In this document: positions 15,733-25,093 of the stretch, one piece after another
How positions within the stretch are numbered: position 1 is the stretch's first letter
Layout: the number at the start of each line of letters is the position of its first letter
Origin: Chloroflexota bacterium
Lineage (GTDB): Bacteria > Chloroflexota > Anaerolineae > CG2-30-64-16
DNA length: 63,871 nt
Direction: 5' to 3'
Assembly: GCA_026389845.1 (NCBI GenBank)
Contig: JAPLHB010000202.1
Coordinates: forward strand, 1-63,871
The notes under the pieces: generated by a model
Database searches by the model: none
The model's input: only the letters and a program-made list of their open reading frames with translations
What the model was told of the DNA's origin: nothing
Program-made: the position numbers and the translations under genes

Positions 15733-16980
15733 TCATGGAAGGAACTTACTTACTGCATACTGTGTAACTGTGGAAATTACACCGGTTGCAAGTGGCAAAA
15801 CCCAAGTAACCCCTACTCTTCGGAGCAGGTCCATTGAGAACGGCCAATCTGGTAGTTCATCAACCATCTTGTGCCATGAACGTAGAGTCTCTATTTCTTC
15901 GAAAAGAGCTTTCATTTTTGACTTCTCAATCAGCTCGCTAATATTATGACCGCAGCTATCTTGAGATGTTCCGCTAAGAGGGTTAGGCAGCCTATTTTCG
16001 GCATCCCCAGATATCAACGAAGCGTCTCGTGGTGGCAAACGAGATACTTCGGCCGAAACTACGGGCCTCAGCATGACAAGTGCGGTTGTAGTACTAGTTC
16101 TTGCTGCGTTTAACAAGACATTTATTAGTTGGGAGATCTCACCAAGAACAGATTGCTTATATTTTTGCATTGCCCTATGCGTAGACAACATTGGTAATAG
16201 AAAAGCGATAGGGGCAAGCAAGGTGAAGAGCATCCATGCTGAAGTCTGTAGGGGCAAGCTATAAATAGTGGGTAGTTGTGGGCTAATCGTGAGGCCAACA
16301 GCCCAAATTGTTATAGCAACCACAAGAAGCGACAACGCGGCTGCCTGTCTACCGACTGCAAACCAGCCGCCGGACTTGTCAGGATGGTTGAGCAAAACTA
16401 CGATATCGAATTCATGAAATAGCCTGTTCAGCCAGAATACAGTAAGAGACTGCCTAATGGCTGCCGCAAGAACCATATACTGTGATAGTGAATAAGTCGA
16501 TATTTCCAAAGCTCCATACCAGGCATGTTTCTGCGGCTCATACCACAAGTACGGGTTGTTAGGCCAAAATATTCCAACCTGGCATGCAGATCCCAACAAT
16601 GCCAGGCCCATTGCAATAATGAACCATCTTCTATGATTGAAGGAAGTCTCTATCCGATCCAGGAAATTCTTATACGAAGCTGTTTCAATCTCCTTACTCA
16701 ATAAACCCTTTGTCAGAACCACGTTGAAGATATCAGGAATCGCGGATGCCGACAAAATGAAATACGCCCAAATCATTGGAGTCTCAACAAAAGCCAATAG
16801 CATGCCATTGAGATCAGGGGGGAATCCCATCGGCAAACTTGATAGCTGAGTAATCAACGGTAAAGCAAGGCGCCAGATGCAAGCATAGATAAGTAACAGG
16901 AGGAACACAGTTACAGGCTTCAACTTAAGCCTGTAACGCAGAAATCGGCTAATAGGGTCCGAAGTATCTATCGCAATCAT
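15733..16980 (-). CDS. polytopic membrane protein, unknown family
   Basis: The 415-aa product has about seven hydrophobic segments (for example near residues 22-42, 67-90, 120-140, 165-185, 215-265) followed by a soluble C-terminal part with a charged helix and a last hydrophobic segment near the end (WVLPLATGVISTVTQYAVS). No known transporter motif is visible. ATG at 16980 is preferred; an in-frame TTG lies four codons upstream. Codon use is less GC-biased than the surrounding core genes, consistent with horizontal acquisition together with the HEPN and GGQHR genes. It could be an effector or simply island cargo. Confidence 0.7.
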   Translation of the reverse strand: MIAIDTSDPISRFLRYRLKLKPVTVFLLLLIYACIWRLALPLITQLSSLPMGFPPDLNGMLLAFVETPMIWAYFILSASAIPDIFNVVLTKGLLSKEIETASYKNFLDRIETSFNHRRWFIIAMGLALLGSACQVGIFWPNNPYLWYEPQKHAWYGALEISTYSLSQYMVLAAAIRQSLTVFWLNRLFHEFDIVVLLNHPDKSGGWFAVGRQAAALSLLVVAITIWAVGLTISPQLPTIYSLPLQTSAWMLFTLLAPIAFLLPMLSTHRAMQKYKQSVLGEISQLINVLLNAARTSTTTALVMLRPVVSAEVSRLPPRDASLISGDAENRLPNPLSGTSQDSCGHNISELIEKSKMKALFEEIETLRSWHKMVDELPDWPFSMDLLRRVGVTWVLPLATGVISTVTQYAVSKFLP

Positions 16981-17316
16981 GTTGCCCAGCAATTCTCGCA
17001 GTAAGTGGTGCTAACTGAAACGGTATTGCTTAACAAAGTGCAGGAATGGATGACCTAATGGGATCTCAAGTAGCGAGGGGTAATGCCAGCAAGGTTTCTG
17101 AAACGTCCCCAAGAATCAACTTCCCCTAAGAACCCTTTTGCGGAACCTTAGATGACGCAAACTGGCCAACGCAAGGGCGTTTGCTTCTTCTAATGGATTA
17201 TTAGGGGAAGATCGCGTCCAAAGGATAGCAGACTCCACTGGCAGAATCAAGAGCGGACGAGGACTTCCAGAACTCATCATGCGCTGTCAAAGCCAGAGAC
17301 TTCAGATTACGCGGAA
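16981..17316. other. intergenic region with a candidate structured element
   Basis: No gene is visible. CTTCCCCTAA at 17120-17129 and TTAGGGGAAG at 17201-17210 form a perfect 10-bp stem enclosing about 70 bases, inside which GCAAAC (17157-17162) can pair with GTTTGC (17179-17184). This may be a small RNA or a terminator-like barrier between two minus-strand genes. Confidence 0.4.
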
Positions 17317-17850
17317 TCAGAGCTCAAGTCTTCTATGCCATATTCGTAGTGAAATCTCTTGGATCAAATCCTTGGCAGTCTCAATGTAGGATCTAACATC
17401 TTCTGAGCATAGGTCTGGTTGCTTATCTCGTCTCGGATGTACCAGACTATCCCTTATATCCTTGAACAACTGAAAGCGATTCCATAACGTTCCACCTTTT
17501 AGTCCTGTTGCCTTTTGGGAACTCGACTTTGATAAAAGGAAGAAGATTTTGTTCTCTAAGGATTGGTACTCCTGGCCCTGTAGTACAAACTTACCGATGT
17601 TGGTCCCACTGTCCACAAAATGCAGACGCTTCTCCAATAGGAAAGCTCGCTCGTGCAACTGAAACATGTCACTTGGCACAGAACTGAGATCACTGCAACG
17701 GTTATTAACGAAGCACTCTATGGCAGACCATGCAAGGACAATCGCTGGGATTAGGAGCCACTCAGCATCCTCGTGCCGAGAGATAGCATCTTCAGCCAAG
17801 TTTAGATACTTATCGGCGTATCTGAGATATTCTCTGAAGCCACTGCGCAT
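17317..17850 (-). CDS. HEPN-like domain protein
   Basis: The 177-aa all-helical protein shows the HEPN signature RDSLVH (R133 to H138, the R-x4-H catalytic pattern of HEPN ribonucleases) and an earlier IVLAWSAIECFVNN helix with the acidic residue often found in these folds. HEPN proteins act as RNases in toxin-antitoxin, abortive infection and CRISPR systems. ATG at 17850 is one base after the stop of the upstream GGQHR gene (TAACATG), with CAGGGG ten bases before; an ATG three codons earlier overlaps. The tight arrangement makes these a two-gene operon. Distant HEPN relatives are hard to recognise, so the fold call is moderate. Confidence 0.6.
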   Translation of the reverse strand: MRSGFREYLRYADKYLNLAEDAISRHEDAEWLLIPAIVLAWSAIECFVNNRCSDLSSVPSDMFQLHERAFLLEKRLHFVDSGTNIGKFVLQGQEYQSLENKIFFLLSKSSSQKATGLKGGTLWNRFQLFKDIRDSLVHPRRDKQPDLCSEDVRSYIETAKDLIQEISLRIWHRRLEL

Positions 17851-17851
17851 G

Positions 17852-19135
17852 TTACGCATACCCCTGAGATAGAGAAAGCAAGCCAATAACCTGACTAACA
17901 GCTTTATCCATAAACTTCTCGTCTATAGCTACATTTTCTTCTAAGCTTTTGGCTAAGAACAATTGGGCAATTCTTTGCCTATCCTTTGTCGCAGACCGTG
18001 TGCCAAGTCCTCGATAGGTGGGATCATCTTTATCATGTTTATACTTCGACATGTCCTTCGCATTGAGCGGGTCTGGGATCTTGCCAGATGTTTTGGGTAT
18101 CCGATAATGATTGCTTAGACGTTCAGGGTGCGACTGCAACAGCCCAGCTACATAGCTCCAACCACATAGTACAGATTCGATGAGGGCCTTATTTCTATAA
18201 CCCGTTATGTTCTTTATCAGAGTCTTGGAGTCGACAACCGCTTTATATTGAGCATTATGCAAAGCAAGGAATCTTTGACCAGCCAACAGTAACGCGGAAT
18301 CATTAAGAATATCATATTCTTTCATGATTTCGCTGTAAGTGCGATCAACCGTTATCCCCGTACCTGCCTTTATCCCGGTTTCGGCCAAGTACGGCTCGTA
18401 CACATTATGATCTAGTTCGGCAGTATTTAGTTCCTGCCCGCGTTTATAGCCCAGATAGAAGTTAACGACAAAGCTTCGCGCCTTCTTGACTGTGATTTTC
18501 TCGGAGCGCGAGCCTACATCAGGGAAATCTTCCTCATCTCCGAGGAAACCGACTTTTTGGCACCATTTCCGCAGTACACCACCAAACAAGGTTTCTTCTA
18601 TGATTCGATCAAAAGTATCATTGGAGACAGCGATATTTGTGTTCGATATCAACGCAACTTCCGTTCGCTGATCCTTGTTTAGATTGAAGTATATCCTGAA
18701 GCCGTGATATCGATTGGTCTTTGTGTAGGCAGTAGAGATCGCCCTGATACGATGCTGCCCACCCCACACCTTCAGAGGATTTCCAGAACTGTACTCTGTG
18801 TTGTACTCAACAATAATGTCGTTGAACTCGCGCCCTTTGGCAGCATCGCTCGCCATACGCTGATACGTAAAGTGCGTTAAGAACAACACTCGATTTGCCC
18901 TGTAACTCTCAGGACTTGTAATATCAAGTTTGGCATCCAAGTCGCACAGCCTCGCAGCGTCGCTGGCCAATAGAGAGCACTTGATGTAATACGCGCAGCT
19001 CGCGCCATCTTGAAAGATGATAACTGGCATATCGTGCTTGGCCTCAAGTGTCTCTACTCGTTCAAGAAAAGCAGACACTGAATTTCTTGCCTGGGCACTC
19101 TCTCTTGCTGTCTCATTGAAAAGTATCTTGATCAT
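17852..19135 (-). CDS. GGQHR-motif (DGQHR/ParB-like) protein
   Basis: The 427-aa protein has a VWGGQHRIRAIS motif with GGQHR at residues 125-129. This matches the central signature of the DGQHR/ParB-N-like fold seen in DndB-type and other island-encoded proteins. It is preceded by an IIVEYNTEYSSGNPLKV strand and followed by a conserved segment with EVALISNTNIAVSNDTFDR. The C-terminal half is helical and unassigned. GAGG lies five bases before the ATG. The gene is coupled to the HEPN-like gene downstream. ParB-like folds in islands are nucleotide-dependent DNA clamps, nucleases or regulators; which applies here is unknown. Confidence 0.62.
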   Translation of the reverse strand: MIKILFNETARESAQARNSVSAFLERVETLEAKHDMPVIIFQDGASCAYYIKCSLLASDAARLCDLDAKLDITSPESYRANRVLFLTHFTYQRMASDAAKGREFNDIIVEYNTEYSSGNPLKVWGGQHRIRAISTAYTKTNRYHGFRIYFNLNKDQRTEVALISNTNIAVSNDTFDRIIEETLFGGVLRKWCQKVGFLGDEEDFPDVGSRSEKITVKKARSFVVNFYLGYKRGQELNTAELDHNVYEPYLAETGIKAGTGITVDRTYSEIMKEYDILNDSALLLAGQRFLALHNAQYKAVVDSKTLIKNITGYRNKALIESVLCGWSYVAGLLQSHPERLSNHYRIPKTSGKIPDPLNAKDMSKYKHDKDDPTYRGLGTRSATKDRQRIAQLFLAKSLEENVAIDEKFMDKAVSQVIGLLSLSQGYA

Positions 19136-19604
19136 CTCGACCTCATCTTGTGAATCGTTTGAAAGACCGCCACGCTTGGTAGCTCAATCATTGATAGGGC
19201 GCGTTCCGCTTTCTCTCCCACAGCGTGCTAGCTGGAATGCATCCGACCAACCGTCGGAATCGATAATGCTGAATCTTTCCGCATATATACCGCCCGCGAC
19301 GGTTCATCAAGAAGCAATCGCCGATGGGAACGAGGATACTTGCGATTTCAAATCTGCGCCGTCAAAGACCACCTGAGGTGCGCCTCTGGATTTGGACACC
19401 AAAAAGGCGCCCAAAACGAAAAGACGGGACGGTGTCAAATGCCGCCCGACAGTGTACCGGCATAGGGCCGATCCCTCTTGCTTTCCGGCGGGGGTGCCTC
19501 CATTATAGGCGAGATTCGGCATCGGTCAAGTCGGTCGCACCACTCTGCTTTACGTGGTTGTGGTTTTGTCAAATGCCGCCGCCCAGACCATGCTCTTCAT
19601 GGAT
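19136..19604. other. intergenic region, nothing recognised
   Basis: There is no supported gene. Short frames on both strands lack ribosome sites and resemble nothing. The region presumably holds the promoter of the minus-strand GGQHR-HEPN operon near 19140-19200, but no clear -35/-10 pair is visible. Confidence 0.4.
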
Positions 19605-20162
19605 TCACGGAATGAGGCCTGGAAAAATGTAATGAAGAAGCGTGAAGATGACTTCCTCGACAAATATCGCTATCCATACGAACACCAAGACTCGGCGAAT
19701 CCATGTTACCGCTGTGCCGCCACTCTTGAAACTGTAGTAGTGCCGATTTTTCTGAACCAATCGCTTCATCTGATCTCTAGAAATGGCGTCGAGATCGCCG
19801 TCCTCTGCCTGCGAAACACCGCGCATGTGTAGATCCATGTAGTCAATGTATCGGTTCTTCCACATGCCCAACTCGCGCTCGATCTCTCGCATCCGGTACT
19901 GCGTGATGCCGTCGAAGCTTGTCCATCGTCGCAGAATGCGTGCCCAAAACGTGAGAATACTGACCGCTGCCAGGGCGATAATTGCGATCAGGCCCAGACG
20001 AGACCAACTGTGTGCGCTACTCTGTCCCAAAAAAGCAATTCCTGCCAAAGAAAGAGCAATGAAAATGGAAGCGGTTTGCCATACCTGGTTGCCCATTTGA
20101 GTACTGAAAGCCTGACTGACTTCGTACTCCTTTAGCAGGATCGAGATTCTTTCTTCGGTCAT
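19605..20162 (-). CDS. membrane protein with paired N-terminal helices (SLATT-like layout)
   Basis: The 185-aa protein has a short amphipathic start, two adjacent membrane helices (about residues 29-47 and 54-75), a charged cytoplasmic helix-rich middle and a final membrane helix (about 160-178). This two-helices-plus-soluble-domain layout resembles SLATT-type or related pore-forming effectors of defence islands, but I see no diagnostic motif. GGGAG lies before the ATG. It belongs to the same AT-richer minus-strand island. Confidence 0.6.
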   Translation of the reverse strand: MTEERISILLKEYEVSQAFSTQMGNQVWQTASIFIALSLAGIAFLGQSSAHSWSRLGLIAIIALAAVSILTFWARILRRWTSFDGITQYRMREIERELGMWKNRYIDYMDLHMRGVSQAEDGDLDAISRDQMKRLVQKNRHYYSFKSGGTAVTWIRRVLVFVWIAIFVEEVIFTLLHYIFPGLIP

Positions 20163-20696
20163 GGCCTACTCCCGTTTTTCCGTCATAGGGTTGAATGCCC
20201 AAGTACGTACTCGACCGTTTGCGGTCGAACTACCCTCAGGTCGGGATTATCACGCGTCCGGCAGAACAGCGCCATCCAACAAGCGATGGTATGACCCCCT
20301 TGTCATTGGTGTTCTGGCTGTGACAGTATGGTCTCCTGTCAAACGCAAGGCAACGTTCGTTGGAGACGGAGAAAAAGAAGACAGCCATCATTATATACCA
20401 AGCGGCCTTACTGTCAATCTGGCCCCGCCTCATAACAGTTCACCGTTCGGGTAAAAGGTTTGAGGTGGATGGGTCTTTCAAGAACCGGCCGGCCTTTCAA
20501 GCGCCAGCCGGTTTTTCGTCAAAAGTCACCGATCCCCACCGGTCGCATTTGTGCTATACTGGCGTTACGATTGCCCGCTCGCGCCGTCATCATTAGCACA
20601 CGCCACACGTCTTCAGCGCTTTCATCGCCGCCAGTCCGCACGGCTCTTTGTCTCGATGCAGCTCGTTTCAACGCATTCAGTAAGGAGGTTCACCGT
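20163..20696. other. intergenic region with a hairpin and a promoter-like site
   Basis: TCGACCG and CGGTCGA form a 7-bp hairpin at 20211-20228. AACCGGC (20483-20489) pairs with GCCGGTT (20507-20513) followed by TTT, a terminator-like structure on the plus strand. TATACT at 20555-20560 may be a -10 box for the large secreted protein at 20697, though no good -35 is seen. No gene is recognised. Confidence 0.45.
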
Positions 20697-23600
20697 ATGA
20701 AAGCCAGAATCAACCCCACTCTCATCCTCACGTGCGTCCTCTTCACCGCCCTGCTGGCAGTGAACGCGGCCGGCGCGGCCCCGCCGGCCCGACCGCCCAA
20801 CCAGGCCGCGACCGTGACCGTCGCCCCGGCGGTCCTCACCGTCCGCATCAACGAAGTGATGCCCATTCCCCCCTCCGGCGGCCACGACTGGGTCGAGCTC
20901 CTGCGCGTCCGCTCGGCCCACACCCTCTACCACCCGATCGCCAGCAAGCGCGCAAACACTCAGGGAGCGGAATCTCCAATCTCCAATCTCCAATCTCCAA
21001 TCTCCAACCCCCAATCTCCCGCCTCCAGCATCAGCGCCTGGCAGCTCGGTGACGGCGACGGCCACTTCTACACGATCCCCGCCGCGCTGCCGCCGGTGCC
21101 GATGGGCGGTCGCGTGCTCGTCTACTTCGACGGCCTGGGGCCGGCGGCCGACGACTACGACTTCGCCGACGGCGTGGCCGTGCTGCACACCGGGGCCGGC
21201 CTGGTAGACATCCTGGATAACGACGCGGATCAGGTGGCTCTCTACGCGAGCAGCACCCACAACAGCCAGACGATCCGCAGCTTCATGGCCTACGGCGGCC
21301 TGGCCGGTCAGGCCGCGGCCGACGCGGTGGCCGCGGGCCTGTGGCCTGCCGGCGGCGCGGCGAGCCTGTCCGTCGGCTCCGGCGCGCAAGAGGAGGGGGT
21401 TGTGCCGTCCAGCCGCTCGGTCGGCGTTCTGCCGGGCCAGGATGGCCGCTCGCCCGACGGCTGGGCCGTCTACATGGGCAGCGACATCACCCCCGGCCAG
21501 CCCAACCCGACCCCGCGATCCTATTGGAGCACCACCGCCGACGGCGCGGCGATGGGCAGCGACGGCTTCGCCCTGGGTTGGGCGTGGACGCCCGGCGCCA
21601 CGTATCAGTTCCAGATGGACGACGACTCGGCTTTCGGCTCACCGCTGGTGGACACGATCCTCACCCAGCCGCGCTACGTGCCGACGATTCCGCCGCCGGC
21701 CGGCGCGTACTGGTGGCGGGTGCGGGTCATTTTGGCCGGCGTGCCGGCCGCGTGGACCACCGCGGTGCGGGTCACGGTGATCCCCGCGGTCGCAGCCTAC
21801 GCCGCGGGCGACGAGGCGGCCGCGCTGACGACGGTTGACGAGGTCGTGCTCGCCATGACCTGGCTGCGCCAGCGCAAGGACACCCGGCTGCTCTGCCTGG
21901 ATGGTGACAACGAGGGCAACCCCGCCAGCTCGGCCAACGAGGAAGCCTGGGACGCGATTCACCCCGACGCGATCTACACGCACGGCCAGAACAACTGCGT
22001 GCGCGCGTCCATCGCGATGATCGTCACCCACTACGGCGGCAATCTGAGCCAGGATCGCCTGTCGTACCAGCTTTTCGAGAACAACGGCAGCCCCATCGAA
22101 AATGCGGGGCAGGTCGGCAACCCACAACTCGACCTGGGTCACGATCACACGACCCTGGTCTGCGGCGGCGACGGCTCGAACGCCGGCACGTTATTTGCGT
22201 GGGCGCTCGGGATCAATAAGGCCGACTACAGCTACGGCGGCGGCAAGCCCACCTTTGCGCAAATCCGCGCCTGGATTGACGCCGGCCGGCCGATCATGCG
22301 CTTCAACAGCGGCCACCAGACCGTGATCGGCGGCTATCGCACCCTGGCCGGCGGCACGGAGCAGGTGCGCCTCTTCGACCCGTGGACCGCCGTCACCTGG
22401 GAAAACTATAGCGGCGTGGGCATCACCTGCTGGTACGTGCCGCCCGCTGCGGCGCCTGGCGTCCGTTCCGACGAAGCGACCATCTGGAGCGACGCGGATG
22501 GGGACGGGATGATGGACTGGGACGAGCAGGTGCGTTTCCATACCGATCCGACCTCGGCCGACACCGATCAGGATTGGGTGCAGGACAAGAAGGACATACG
22601 CGAATACGTCTTCGACAGTGCCGGCGCCTACAACCTGCGCAATGCCGACCTGGACGGCGACGGCCAACGCAAGGAGCTTGACCCCGACAACGACGCCGAC
22701 GGGAGCGTGGACGGCTGCGAGGACACCAACTACAACGGCAAGTACGAGAGCGGCCTGGGCGAGACCGATAACTTCAACGCGGCCAGCCACCAGAACTGCA
22801 CGCCGCAGTTCGAGATCCTGGAGCCGACGCAATCCACCCCGGTCAACGCGGGCGCGTATAACAACCCCGACAAGATCATGGTGCAGGTGAAGACGGCCAC
22901 GCCGCCGTCATCCCCTGTCACCTACACAGCGAGCGACTTCAGCGTGCAGATCGGCGGCCAGACGAGCACCGTGCAGGCGGCCTACCGCGTGGCCGACACC
23001 CACTTCCTGGTGGTCAGCCCCGCCACGCAGCCTGCGGCCGACTACTACGACCTGCGGGTGCAGCTCGGCACGCAGAGCGACACCGAGACGCGCGCGGTCT
23101 TCTACCTGCCCCGGCTGCGCGCCGACCAGGTGTTGGTGCTCGACCGCTCCGGCAGTATGTCCGATGCCGGCAAGCTCGACGCGGCCAAGAATGCCGCCCG
23201 CGCCTTCATTGACCACGCCAACGTGGGCGACATGATCGGCGTAGTGTCGTTCGCCACGTCCGCCGGTCCCGCCGCCGATTACCCGCTGACGACCATCGCG
23301 GGCGCTACGCAGTGGGACGCGGCCAAGACCGCGGTCAACGGCCTGATCGCGGACGGCACGACCGCGCTGGGTCAGGGCGCGCTGTTGGGCTATAACGAGA
23401 TCGTCGCCAAAGGTAAGAGCGACCACGACTGGACCATGGCGCTCCTCTCCGACGGCATGGAAAACGTCGCGCCCTACTGGGCCGATCCGACCGTGAGCGG
23501 GGTGATCGTCCCGTCGCGCGTCGCCGTCCACACGGTCGCGCTCGGCTACGACGCGGACCTGACGCTGATGGCCGCCATCGCCAGCCAGACCGGCGGCGCG

Positions 23601-25085
23601 TTCTACCAGGCGGGGGTGGATCTGCTGCCGCTCGCCGCTGCCAACGTGCCAGGCACTTCGGAAGTGCCTGGCACGTGGATAGAAGTGCCTGGCACGTGGA
23701 TGGAAGTGCCTGGCACGTGGATAGAAGTGCCTGGCACGTGGGCAAGCCCCGCCGCGCCGCCCGGCCCCAACGTCCCCGCCACGCTGCCCAACCGCCTGGC
23801 CGACGTTTACAAGGCGATCGGCGAGCAGGCGGGGCATCAGCAGCGGCTGTGGGAAAAGACGGGCACGGTGAGCGGCCGGCTGGTCTTCGAGGTTCCGGTG
23901 GAGCGGGACCTGCCCGAGGCGATCTTCGCGGTCAACTGGGATGACCCCGGCAGCCCGCTCACCATGAGCCTGACCGACCCGAACGGCAACCACATCTCGC
24001 CGACGGGGCCGGGGGTGATCTACCGGAACGACACGACGCATCAGCAGTACCGCATCGCTTCTCCGGCGGGAGGAACCTGGGTGGTCGAGTTGGTGACGCG
24101 CGAAAAGACCGCGAACTACCTGTTCATTCTGTCGGGCTGGTCGTCCACGACGATGCACCTGGGCTTCGGGCTGCCGCCGCGCGACCGGGTCGTCGGCGCG
24201 GCGATTCCCGTACTGGTCTACCTGGGCGACACCAAGCCGATCCTCGGCGCGGAGGTGTGGGTCTTCGTGCAGGGGCCGAACTCGGACCTGGCGCAATCGC
24301 TGCAACTGTTCGACGACGGCAGCCACGAAGACGGCCGGCCGGGCGACGGCGTCTACGGCAACCTCTTCACTCACGCCTATCTGCCCGGCCCCTACTTCGT
24401 GAAAGCCACCGGCTGGGGCGTGAACCACAGCCGGGAGAGCTTCATCCGGCACCGCACCGGCAGCTTCCGCATCCTGCCCAACGCGGCCTACATCTGGCGG
24501 GACGATCTGCCCACGGCCGACGACTACCGCCAACTGCTGGAGGCGAGCGGCTTCCACGTTGACCTGATTCCGTTGGCGAACGTCCCGACCACCAACTGGA
24601 GCCGCTACAGCCTGGCGGTGATCGGCCCGGAGACGGGCGAGGGGGCGAACTGGGGCACACCGCAGGCGGTGGCGACGCTGGCGCAGTACTCGGTGCCGAT
24701 CCTCGGCCTGGGCGAGGGCGGCTACGCCTTCTTCGGCGAGCTTGGCCTGGCGATCGGCTACCCCCACGGGTGGTCCGGCAGCGAGTATCGCGCCTACGCG
24801 ATGGACACCGCACATCAAGTCTGGAACAGCCCCTACGACATTCCGATGCCGCGGGAGCGCGTGGTGACGATCTACAAGCGAACTACCCATGAGGGGGTCT
24901 ACGTTCCCAGGCCCTCGTCCGATATGACGCTGCTCGGCCGCGAACCGGCCGACCAGACGCACTACAACCTGATCCAGCAGACCGCGCGCTATCTGCTGTG
25001 GGGCTTCGATGCCGGCCCCACGGCGATGACCGAGGACGGCTGGCACCTGTTCGTCAACGTGGCGCGGTATCTCGCGGGGATGTAG
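20697..25085 (+). CDS. very large secreted multidomain protein (LTD, C39-like peptidase, calcium repeats, VWA)
   Basis: The 1462-aa protein starts with a signal peptide (AGGAGG at 20682-20687 fixes the ATG). In order: a lamin-tail-like domain (RINEVMPIPPSGGHDWVEL; residues ~45-180) interrupted at 92-109 by repeat-encoded ISNLQSP units; a fibronectin-like segment; a papain/C39-like peptidase domain with plausible triad C434 (NNCVRASIAM), H540 (SGHQTVIGGY) and D561 (RLFDPW); Asp-rich calcium repeats (~600-660, for example DADGDGMMDWDE); a VWA domain with MIDAS D816-x-S818-x-S820; four EVPGTW repeats (~983-1015); a C-terminal region like the VWA partner domain and a final flavodoxin/GATase-like part. 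It probably works outside the cell as an adhesive or processing protein. It is monocistronic. Confidence 0.85.
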   Translation: MKARINPTLILTCVLFTALLAVNAAGAAPPARPPNQAATVTVAPAVLTVRINEVMPIPPSGGHDWVELLRVRSAHTLYHPIASKRANTQGAESPISNLQSPISNPQSPASSISAWQLGDGDGHFYTIPAALPPVPMGGRVLVYFDGLGPAADDYDFADGVAVLHTGAGLVDILDNDADQVALYASSTHNSQTIRSFMAYGGLAGQAAADAVAAGLWPAGGAASLSVGSGAQEEGVVPSSRSVGVLPGQDGRSPDGWAVYMGSDITPGQPNPTPRSYWSTTADGAAMGSDGFALGWAWTPGATYQFQMDDDSAFGSPLVDTILTQPRYVPTIPPPAGAYWWRVRVILAGVPAAWTTAVRVTVIPAVAAYAAGDEAAALTTVDEVVLAMTWLRQRKDTRLLCLDGDNEGNPASSANEEAWDAIHPDAIYTHGQNNCVRASIAMIVTHYGGNLSQDRLSYQLFENNGSPIENAGQVGNPQLDLGHDHTTLVCGGDGSNAGTLFAWALGINKADYSYGGGKPTFAQIRAWIDAGRPIMRFNSGHQTVIGGYRTLAGGTEQVRLFDPWTAVTWENYSGVGITCWYVPPAAAPGVRSDEATIWSDADGDGMMDWDEQVRFHTDPTSADTDQDWVQDKKDIREYVFDSAGAYNLRNADLDGDGQRKELDPDNDADGSVDGCEDTNYNGKYESGLGETDNFNAASHQNCTPQFEILEPTQSTPVNAGAYNNPDKIMVQVKTATPPSSPVTYTASDFSVQIGGQTSTVQAAYRVADTHFLVVSPATQPAADYYDLRVQLGTQSDTETRAVFYLPRLRADQVLVLDRSGSMSDAGKLDAAKNAARAFIDHANVGDMIGVVSFATSAGPAADYPLTTIAGATQWDAAKTAVNGLIADGTTALGQGALLGYNEIVAKGKSDHDWTMALLSDGMENVAPYWADPTVSGVIVPSRVAVHTVALGYDADLTLMAAIASQTGGAFYQAGVDLLPLAAANVPGTSEVPGTWIEVPGTWMEVPGTWIEVPGTWASPAAPPGPNVPATLPNRLADVYKAIGEQAGHQQRLWEKTGTVSGRLVFEVPVERDLPEAIFAVNWDDPGSPLTMSLTDPNGNHISPTGPGVIYRNDTTHQQYRIASPAGGTWVVELVTREKTANYLFILSGWSSTTMHLGFGLPPRDRVVGAAIPVLVYLGDTKPILGAEVWVFVQGPNSDLAQSLQLFDDGSHEDGRPGDGVYGNLFTHAYLPGPYFVKATGWGVNHSRESFIRHRTGSFRILPNAAYIWRDDLPTADDYRQLLEASGFHVDLIPLANVPTTNWSRYSLAVIGPETGEGANWGTPQAVATLAQYSVPILGLGEGGYAFFGELGLAIGYPHGWSGSEYRAYAMDTAHQVWNSPYDIPMPRERVVTIYKRTTHEGVYVPRPSSDMTLLGREPADQTHYNLIQQTARYLLWGFDAGPTAMTEDGWHLFVNVARYLAGM

Positions 25086-25093
25086 GGGGAATC

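Noticed and set aside
19300..19530. A short minus-strand gene (about 71 codons)
   Set aside because: No ribosome site, no recognisable domain and poor codon pattern; recorded as intergenic.
15421..20460. A prophage
   Set aside because: No integrase, terminase, capsid or lysis gene is visible; the island has only membrane, HEPN-like and GGQHR-motif genes.
22908..25046. Long open frame on the minus strand opposite the secreted protein (over 700 codons)
   Set aside because: It mirrors a strongly GC-biased real gene, is Arg/Gly/His-rich, and has no ribosome site or domain. The plus frame shows clear domains.
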